Positions 52,497 through 62,400 of a stretch of DNA of 64,000 nt are shown piece by piece. Position 1 is the stretch's first letter. Every line of letters begins with the position of its first letter. The position numbers and the translations under genes were made by a program. Source of the stretch: Nemopilema nomurai (lineage: Eukaryota; Cnidaria; Scyphozoa; Rhizostomeae; Rhizostomatidae). The notes beneath the pieces were generated by a model. That model did no database searches. It saw only the letters and a program-made list of their open reading frames with translations, and was not told the DNA's origin. The DNA lies in contig ML133428.1 of the NCBI GenBank assembly GCA_003864495.1, forward strand, positions 1,426,001 to 1,490,000. Reading direction: 5' to 3'.

Positions 52497-55400
52497 TAAT
52501 AAGAATGTTTTACAATTTATCATGTTGAAAAATAACAATGTAATAATAGATATTATCATAATAAATACCGGCTATGATACTAATATACACAGTTTTGTGG
52601 CTTTTCTTTGGCCACCTTTTTACAGCATTCATGGACGATTTCCTTTTATGATACGATGTAGCATGATGTTATATAGCCCAGTTAACACAACCACAAGCCA
52701 CAAGCGAATCAAACGCCTATGCCATTCGTCTTGATTAACTGAATTCTTAAGGTGAAGTTGCTTCAAAAGAAGCACCGCCGAGAACTTTACCGTACAAATT
52801 CACTGCCAATATAGATAATTTTGTAGCGGTATGAATTAATCATTCAAAGGGAACTTGGGTTTAGAATTTTGATAGTAATGGGGGGGGGGGTTAAACCACA
52901 GTATTATATTGCTTTCTTTGGGGCTCAATCACTACGTTGTTTATTTTTGCATAAATATAAGGGTCTTCTGTAATGTTAAATTTAATTTTCATGTAAACTA
53001 CGAATATCTTACAGGGCATTTAAAAATATTATTTTGTAGCACTTCTGTTTATCATAGTCCGTGCTAATGCAGTTTTGTATTAATTTATGTAAAAGTTAAA
53101 ACCGTTGCCATACACCTTCATCTTATAATGTGACCTTACTTTTCTTGTTGTCAAATATCAAGTATTACTTGAATTCATCAATGGTGGCACAGTTATTGGT
53201 CCCAGTTATTTCTGTGTTTATGGTAAACAAAGTGGAATACGGTGTTTGCTCTTTAGATAATTAGAGTCCAAGGCAATAGAAAGTCTGGGAAGAGGACTTG
53301 TACCCTGTACTCCATATGACTACTTTGGATGTTAGGCTAAATAGGTAATCATCAACGTATGTAATTCTGCTCAAAGAACTTCCCACCATGAGATGTCTAC
53401 AGTGTCTCTCATTCACGGCCTCATTTATACGAGTTGAGTCCCATTAGCAACCATACCAAAATGAGAGCGGTTAGGCCTTCTTCTTCCAACGAGCCCTTCG
53501 GAACAGTTGCAAGTGGAATCGCCAGCCGAACCACAACACTCACAAAGTAGAAAGTTCCTATTAAGACCGTTCCAAAACTTCTCGCTTGATCACAGCTTAA
53601 GACGCTGCTTATACGAGACTGCTGCCAAAATAGTTCACTTAGGCGCTCTGTTTACACGAGACCAGCATAACCGTATTCATTTGAATTCATCTACGTAAGC
53701 TGGATCTTTTTGAGTACGTTGGTGTCACTGGCCAATGAGAATACTCAAAATATCATGTGATTTTTACTCTGTGTTTTGCCAGGCTGCAGTAACCAGTAAC
53801 TTGATGCTACCATGTGTAGAGTAGCCATTACAATATTGAAATTAGTTCTCGTGTGAACAGAAAGTCTGAACAATTCTTAAAAACGACTCCCGATGCCAGT
53901 AACTTGGTAATCAGCAGTTGACGAATGAGGACAAATGCTGCGTCGATTTTTTTGTGTTTTCATGGCTTCGTTAAAAAGTGTTGCGATAGAAAACCTAATT
54001 ATTAAATGCTAAAGTAAACCTTGATTTGTTTAATACTTTTATTGAAAAAAATTGGTGATCTTGATATTTGTTCATTTTTATTCATTTTTATTCATTTTTA
54101 CCAGGCACATGAGAACACTTTGAATTGAAAACGCTTTTATCACCGATCAACTATCAACCACGCCTAGTCGGAAAACTCTGAAACTTCTAAGAAATTGAAT
54201 TGCCAAGAAAATAGCTTGGTACCGGCATTCAATTAAAACAGTTTGCAAATGGAAGGAAGAACCCCCCAGTGTCTTCGTAATAAAGAGAAAACCGAATTTT
54301 TTCTGAACTGTTTACTATTGAGATTGCGTCAGGGTTACACAAAGAATATTTAATGGACGCAAAGGCGCTGTTTGACAACAAACGGAACTTCGACGATGAT
54401 CTTGCTCCACTGTGTACCAGCCAATTTTAGAGTGATTTCGGCCTGCGAGGTAGAAAGACTATATGCCTTTCGCTACGCCATGAAGATGAATTTTTAAGTT
54501 ACAGAACTGAGTAATTAAGTTCGGAATTGCGCGAGGATGCCAGATGTCTTAATCCAGAAAATCGGCAATGGAAAGACTGGTTTAGCAAAATTAAACCAGA
54601 GAATTTCTTGTAACTCTACACAGGACGTAGACCCAACAGTTTTCATTAACAGCAGCAAAGTACTTTCGAAACTAGGATTAGAAACTCAAAAGTCCACAAA
54701 GCATTCGGCGATTGAGTGGTGACCACTTGCAAGACGAAAATGACGTCACTTTGCTAGGAGCACTCTGATATTGGGATACGTATATAGGTTGAAATAGGAG
54801 CGCCACTCAAAGAAAATTTGAAAATGTGCTTCATACCTGAGGAAGCCTCTACTTCGAACATTACGCGTTTTGAATCAGATTTAAATGAATTTGTTGCTTA
54901 CCTCCTGTAGGTTAACTATTGGAATGTGTCCCTAATTTTGATTCGTTTTATGTCTACATTCATAATTCATAAATCACATAGAATGGAGAGTTTGGTAATT
55001 GCGTATTCTTGAAGTTGTACCAGATACACACTTTAATGTAGTTTGTACTCATAGGGTGGTTACTTTATTAAACTTAAAATGTGGAATGAGTCACAAAGCA
55101 GAAGTTTAGGAAGGGTATAAAGCCTTTAGACTTTCAAAGACTATCGAAATCCAGGATAATTGAAAGCAATTTTTCTCTTACTTGGTTTATTCTTTTACTT
55201 TACGAGTATAAATATTGAAGTGTAACAATACTTCAAAACTGAAAATTTATCATGATAATTACCAATTTGCATACAATCTTGAACGCTATAACTCACTTCG
55301 AATCGTATAGCTATCTAGAACAAAAGGAAGATTTGAGAAAAAATTTTGTGATATCGGCTCGTCGTGCTTATAGAAGAAAGGAAGATGACGGCAGTATTGT

Positions 55401-56247
55401 CAAAGTACAATCAAATGATTTGGACCTGCTTCAGTTTAGGAAACTTACTTTACTATATTATACCTTCCTCGCGTTCTCTCTTTGCAAGAATGTTTAGCTA
55501 CTCGAAATGCTAGATAATAAAAAAAGTTTTGGAAAGATTTGGAAAAGGTAAAGCAGGCGCGAAGATTGAAAATGACAAAGAAAAGAAATGACCCTTTCAT
55601 GCTACAAGAGAATTAGTTTCCATAACAGATATTTTACAATGCCTAGAATAATTGCCAAAATATTCTGCGGATTAATGCGAATTCATACCAAAGTATTCAA
55701 GGACAAAGAAGCCGCATAACGTCGACCAAGGAGTAAACTTTCGCAAACATTGCTACCCTGCCTGGTATTATGATACGAGATTCCATCGTGATTACGTGAG
55801 AACATATGGAAAATCTCTTAAAAGTCCCAATTATCTATGAGCATAGGAAAGGTAGGGTTAAAGTCTCAAGAAGTCTCCTACGATAATTGTATACAAACAG
55901 CTTCAATACGTTATAAAGTGATGAATGAAGGCAGATCAAGTAAACAGAGATTTCCAAATGCTTGGAAACAGAGACTGATGGGGTATTCACACTGTGGAGA
56001 AAGGGGAACTTTGGAGAGCTTATCCTTAAGACTTATCCTTAATATTGTAGCTGCCTTTCTCGCTGTTTTTGCTGGTTTATCACATGACTACAACAATATT
56101 AGAACCGAAGCTATAGAGATCACAAGCTACGTCATACTGACAACTTATATACTGTGACGTCACTACCACGCTATTGTATTGCATGAATAGTTTGCATGCC
56201 TTGAACAGTTGACCGTGGTTCAGAACGGGTTTGAGCTGAAGTTACTT

Positions 56248-56253
56248 TTTATT
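56248..56253 (-). terminator. Possible COG5 poly(A) signal
   Basis: TTTATT on the plus strand (AATAAA on the minus) lies 233 bp beyond the COG5 stop. Confidence 0.35.
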
Positions 56254-56485
56254 TGCTGTAATTGACTGATTAATAACACTGAATAATGATACCAGTAATT
56301 TGTTTCTGCCTTCAGTACTTCCCGTTATATCTATCATTATTAGGGTAAGTCCTCCTTAAAATGAAAATAAAGCTCACTTTAGTAGAAATTAACTTTATCA
56401 ACATTTACCCTGAGTTGTATCATTAATTTATCTAAAACAACTAATCTGCTTAAGTATAAATTATGAATAAAAATTAAGACATAAA

Positions 56486-59400
56486 TTATTTGCTTGAATG
56501 ATTTTGAGCAGTTGTCAACAAATCAACCATTACGTCATATACTAAATTTGGCTCATTCGAGTTGCGAGTTTTTCTCTGCTTTGCATAAGCATCCAAAGTC
56601 GACTTGATGAGGGCCAGAACCTCGCTTTCATCTTGACGAGCGTCCAACCACGCAGAGTATTCGGACAATGTCCGTCCGGCAACCTTGAATCGCACAAAAC
56701 AAGCGAAACGGTGAGGCTCTTTTCACGTAAACACAAGCAAATACAGAATATTTGAATAACTAGCTATAATCGTTGTTAACTGGCCACAGGAAGGATAAAT
56801 AGAAAGATGGTTGTCATAAGCAGAATCTGAGAACATTTCATGAAGGCAAATCATCTTATTCCTGGCTTTTTAACACCTGCGTAAATATTTGGGCCCTTAC
56901 TGTCATTGGCAAAACATCCGAAAAATTCATTTAGATAAGATGCATATAGCAGTATTATGAAGCGATAGAGTTTTGGTGAAAATTTGAAGAAGATAAGAAC
57001 AAGAACCCTACATTATTATTCTTGTGTTTGGTCCCAATAGTAGAACCAGTTGCCATTTGACCGTATTTTACACAGGTGCAGATTTTCTTCTGCATTACAT
57101 TCACAAGTATGCGATCCTGAACATCAGAAATAATTATGAAAATGTACGTTCATGGTCCAGGTTGTCTGGAAACTCTCGTACATGTAATGAGATCGAAACT
57201 TTGAACTGGCTTTGTTAATGACATAAAGATTGATCAGAGTAAGAGTCAGTTCTACTATCAAAAGCGTGTTCATATTCATCTAATGGCAAAGAAGCTGTGC
57301 AGGCCACTAAACTGTCAGCTCATTTACGGGTCGAAAAAACATAGCAACATACCATGTGTGGAGGCTTCAAGTCCAATGGAGCTTTGGAAAACAGAAAATG
57401 AAGGACCACGGTGTATGGAAGAGCTTCACCAAGAGCTGGGTTGGTTTTTACTTCGTCCAGTGATTGAAACAACAATGGCCTAAAATGAACAATCGTCAGG
57501 TAAGTGAATATCCATTATGAAACGATTCGTGAATGCATTTAGGCCACATTCAACTCTTGTTATTCGACACAGAAACACGCTGCACTAAAGCAGGAATGGA
57601 ATGCAGTAACCGAGAAAAGGTTCACATTCTAAGGCTTGGTATTTAAATGATTCTGTGCTGATAAACATTTCAGATTTTGACAGTGGTACTCATTATACAC
57701 CAGAAACGAGTGTAACTTTAGCATTCGACAATTGGTCCCTTCTCTTTCGTGAGCTGCAGCGAGGAAACAAACAGGATTCCACGAAGTAAAGGCTACCAAC
57801 CATACACGTTACCCTGCCTTGCGAAAGCTTCCCCTACAAAAGCTGGCATATGATTACAGGCATACGGACTCGAGTGCTGCCTGGATTCACAAATACCACA
57901 GAACAATGCCATGCTCTCTTGCTTCTTCCAAAAACGAGAGAAAGCCCAACATGGCCGCTTGTTAGTTTGCAAAATGCATGTCCCCAAGGGAGAATCTTTA
58001 ATTTGCATTCGTGATTCCCAAGACAAAATGAGATTCTCGTTTGACAAACGGGCGAAGCGGAATTCAAAATTCACCAAAACCTAACCCGGCCCTTTACGAG
58101 GTACCAAAACTGTTGGTCCGATCCACAAATTCTACTTTAAAACTATAGACTTCGAGAGCTACCTGCAAATCTCTTAGCTACATCACTCCAATTGCATTAC
58201 TGAGTCTATTGCATAAAACTTTATCACCCTGCTGTGGGTTTCTAGTAGGCTAAATCGGGACAAATCAAAGGTACAATGTTGAGGTAGAATAAACTTTTTA
58301 CCTACCTGAAAGCCCGGAGCATTTTGTAGGCAGCGCCAAGGTCCGCAATTCTTTTGCAAAATGGAGAAACAGCAAGCTCCAGCTAAAAAGAAAATAGTGT
58401 AATTCAAATCCTGTAAAATCCAAGTTAATTAGAGCTTTACCCTGCCAAAACCTACAGCTAAATTTGAACTACATAGTTCTGTAGATTAAAACTACGTGCA
58501 AAACCAATAAAGAAACCATACGAGCAAAGTTTATACAATGTAGTCTTCTAAAATTAAACATAGGTTTTAATTCAACGTTCCAAATTCACTCAAATAGACT
58601 GATGACAGCCAACGAAATGCCTCAAGATCCCAGTCCAATCAAGAGAAGAAGTGAAAACAGGATAGGCAAAACAGGATTTAATAGAGCTACTGGGGAAATT
58701 AAGGGTCAACGAAAGTTTCGTACAAAAACTTTGCACGGAACAACATATTACCATAGCCTTCGCATACTTAAAGCGGCATTTCGTCAAACGCTTCCCAAAT
58801 GTCGAAAAATGATTACTAGCTGGAGAAACAAACAGCCAGTTGAGGATGAAAAGCCAGGCGAATATCATAAAGTAAACGTTGGTGAAGTAAAGAAGAGAGC
58901 AATTTAAAAATATCCGCTGTTGCCAGAATGTTTCTAAAGCAGTGTTCTCATTATCAATGGTAAGGTGAGGAAAAAAGGAAATTTACTTAATTGATAATAA
59001 AATTAATAGCCATAACGATAAAACGCTCATAGTAATAATTGCTTGAAATAAAAGAAAGGTTGGTCAATTTCATTTATTGCCTTGGGACCAAGAGGATCAA
59101 ACTGTGCTACAAGCCACAATGTATCACAAAAGGATTAAAAAACAAGTGAAAGTACTTTCTCTGTAACAAAGTACTTTTTAGCATTCTTTCGCATTCTCTA
59201 AAAAGATGATGCAGCAGGAAATAAACAACCTAGCATGGTCAATGAGATTCATTCATTGCTTTACCACAAAATAGCAGTAGCTAGAGAGAGATGTAATTTG
59301 AAACAAGGAAAGCCGGTGATCAGCAATTTCGTAGCGACAGAAATATTGCATAGAAATATCGAAATATAGCATAGAAATATAGATATCACAATTGCTAGAA

Positions 59401-62400
59401 AAAGCGGAACTATTTTTCGCATACTTAAAAGTACTTTTTTCGTCCGGCACTCCTCAGAGTATGCAAACGTCGGAAGATAACCAAAAACTGACCGAATAAA
59501 TAGCCAGATGCGGATCGAAAACACTAGAGGGTGATAAGCAGAGCGCGTGATTGGTTATAATTGACCAATCTGCGTTACTTAACACCTCACTTTAGAAGAC
59601 CATCAAACGTATCCTTATTGAAAATGGCTACCCCGACGATATTATCTCGAAGTGTTTCAAACAAAAAATTGCCAGTTTCATCTCTGACAAGCATTTTGGA
59701 CCTGAAAAGTGCCCTGTTTATCTCAAATTACCCTGGATTGGCGATGTTTCGCTAAAATTTGAAAATCAGGTAAAAAAGGCCATCAATTTCTGCTATTCAG
59801 CTGTGAATCCTCGTGTGGTCTACAGTGCTAAGAACATGTTTCCCTCCACCCAAAAGGATTGCGTTCCTGCCCACAAAAGAAGTTTAGTCGTTTATGAATT
59901 TTGTTGCCGATGTGAAGCTCGGTATGTAGGACGCACTACTCAAAGATTGGAGGATAGAATAAAGCAGCATGTTCCCACGAGCATAAGGACCAAAACGTCT
60001 GCAGAAAGAGAGCAGCCGCGTCGAAATTGTAAAAGACGCAATGCCCAAATTAATTGCGATTCGGCTATAGGACAACATCTTTTAGAGAATCCAGATTGCG
60101 CCAAAACATACAGTGACGACAATTTTCGTATAATTGGGCAAGTTAGGTCGTCCTTTCACCTAGGTGTTTTGGAGTCTGTCTATATTTCAATGGAAAATCC
60201 CATTCTTTGTAGACAGAAAGAGTTCCTCTTTTCCCTTGGGCTCTTCTAAAGTGAGGTGTTAAGTAACGCAGATTGGTCAATTATAACCAATCACGCGCTC
60301 TGCTTATCACCCTCTAGTGTTTTCGATCCGCATCTGGCTATTTATTCGGTCAGTTTTTGGTTATCTTCCGACGTTTGCATACTCTGAGGAGTGTCGGACG
60401 AAAAAAGTACTTTTAAGTATGCGAAAAATAGTTCCGCCTTTTCTAGCAATTGTGAAGTTTTGTACCACAAAGCACTTGTTCAAATATAGATATAGCATAG
60501 AGGAAAGAGATATAGAAATATAGCATAGATCGTAGAAATAAAGAGATATAGCATAGAGCATAGCATAGATAATCAGAAATATAGATATATAGCATAGAAA
60601 ATCAAGGACAATTTTGGAGACTTGGCTGGGAGCCTCGTTTTCATTTTTTATTTGACACGTTTACATAACATCCTTCCGCGACAGAATTTTATGCTTTACT
60701 CTGGCGTAAGCAAAGCTAGCTTTTGACAAACGTGGAGAGATTCGCGCGTTGAGAATTCTTCCGTGAAGGCTTTCAGTGCAATGGCTTTGATTCTTAAATA
60801 TCAATAGATAAATAAAAATACAAATAATGCTACGGTTTTACTAGGCTAACTTAAAAATTTAAAGAGACAGATCATCACTGAAAAGCGAGTGACTCAGAAA
60901 AATCCGCGATTGGCTACAGCAATCAATTCTAAAGTGATGACCTAACAAAAATCTATTTTAGGAAATTTTGAACTTGGATCCCATGACATGAAAGAACATC
61001 CTAAAATACCTCTAAATTGGAAAAATAAGTCCGTTGTGTTAGAAATTTGCATAGATATGGCCATATGTGCACTGGCTCTTTCCCATCACAGCTCTGTTTT
61101 TTGTCTCTGTTCCTGACTTTACGAATAACTTTCACTAGCCATATCTCTACCGATTCCAGAAATATTTGGCCGATTTTGCATACTTAGAAGTACTTTGTGG
61201 TGATCTTTTATGTTTTTGGTGACGTCACGCTTTACAACTCTATATTCATCTTCTTGAGATAGTTGAAGATTTCTGCAAGGGATTCTTCTACGATTATGCA
61301 GCTTCTAAAGATTACTTTAACGGCAAAATCCAGTGCTTAATTGTTTGTCAATGGAAACACAGTTTCATACAACACAGTTGCCACTAGTGCCACGCAACTC
61401 CTGCTAATAAGATCAAGGTTGGTAGCTGATCTTAGTATCCTTACCACTGTCGTTAGGTGTTTCTTCTGCCAAAACCGATGCAGTCACGCATTCCTTACCG
61501 GATCATCAGAACAAATGATCTCACTTCATTTGATTAAGTTAAATGTTGCTAAAGCAAGCATTTGTAACTAGGAGATTACATGAAAGGTAGGAAGATGCAG
61601 AAGTGATTCCTGGTATTGCATTAAAGTGGCAAATTAAAGATGATTTGAGCCTTTGAATTGACAGGCTTTTTAAGATATGGAAAAGAGATTCTTGCATTTC
61701 CACTACCTTCTGGCTTACGCCACTCCGTTCTTCGGTATTCATATCAGAGAGAGAAATGACTGGTTCCCGATTTAATATTATCATCATTGGGCCAAAAGAA
61801 GTGGTACAGGACATTGAACTGCATAAATTTATTGCAAGGCTCTTAAAGCCACTCTGTGTTTCTGTGTTTGACATAAATGAAAAGAAAGAGGATTGAAAAC
61901 AAAAATATAAGATAGAGTTGCAAAATTCATATTTGCAAGATGGAGTTGGCAACTCTGCTATGATATTGAAAATAGCAGTTTGGTAAGAGGCATCAAAGGA
62001 CTTCTGGGATTGTATTGGCTAAACCTGCAGCACCAAAGACTTATGCAGTTACACCAATACCGGCTTCATGACGACTCACTTAGGCTACGAAACCGAATGA
62101 ACACATGAACAAAGAAATGTATTCATCAACCTTCTACTGATCATCATTAGTGACTTACGTGAATCAAATAAATCACCTTGATGACGTCATGTAGACAAAG
62201 AGACTCAGGACAAGACCGGGTTGTGAAGCCTAATAAATAATTACCTGTGCCATATCGTTGGTCAGTTTCATTTTCCCTGATTCGGATATATCGTGCAAAA
62301 GACTGGCGTGTCGCACGAACAATACCAAACAACGTGCAGCAACGGGCTTCAACGACTCTTGCAAGATGTCTTTGCATTCGTACATTGAGAAGTAGTCATG

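Larger units (their letters stand above)
52118..56485. other. Tail-to-tail intergenic region between copine and COG5
   Basis: Holds both 3' UTRs. An 11-bp triple repeat (ATTCATTTTT) lies near 54068-54102, and a G-run near 52880. Open frames at 54537-54722 and 55837-56157 lack splice or family support. No gene is called. Confidence 0.5.
59386..60455 (+). mobile_element. 5'-truncated Penelope-like element bracketed by 214-bp inverted arms
   Basis: The left arm (59386-59599) and right arm (60242-60455) are the same length and reverse complements with only about two mismatches. Between them is a 218-codon open frame with the C-terminal part of a Penelope-like polyprotein. The right arm begins inside the last codons of that frame and continues as its 3' region; the left arm is an inverted copy of the same 3' region, ending exactly where the truncated coding part begins. 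Penelope-like elements often have partial copies in tandem or inverted arrangement. The reverse transcriptase core is missing, so this copy is not autonomous. It lies in a COG5 intron, antisense to COG5. Confidence 0.9.
58383..62244 (-). other. Large COG5 intron hosting the Penelope-like element
   Basis: Phase-0 intron between the exons at 62245-62421 and 58306-58382. Apart from the element and its microsatellite flanks, it holds open frames at 58602-58907 (plus) and 61539-61952 (minus) with no family or splice support. Confidence 0.75.

Noticed and set aside
54810..54880. CCTGAGGAAGCCTCTACTTC, similar to untranslated motifs of some retroelements
   Set aside because: Too short, with no coding or repeat context to support an element.
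58602..58907. 101-codon plus-strand basic frame
   Set aside because: No splice signals, no recognised motif, and antisense in a COG5 intron; best treated as chance.
59261..59524. Minus-strand frame repeated as a plus-strand frame at 60317-60523
   Set aside because: The similarity arises because both lie in the inverted arms of the Penelope-like element; the frame does not match any protein and overlaps the ribozyme fold.
61539..61952. 137-codon minus-strand frame in the COG5 intron
   Set aside because: Same strand as COG5, but the COG5 exons on both sides already join in phase 0 and match the family without it; no domain recognised.
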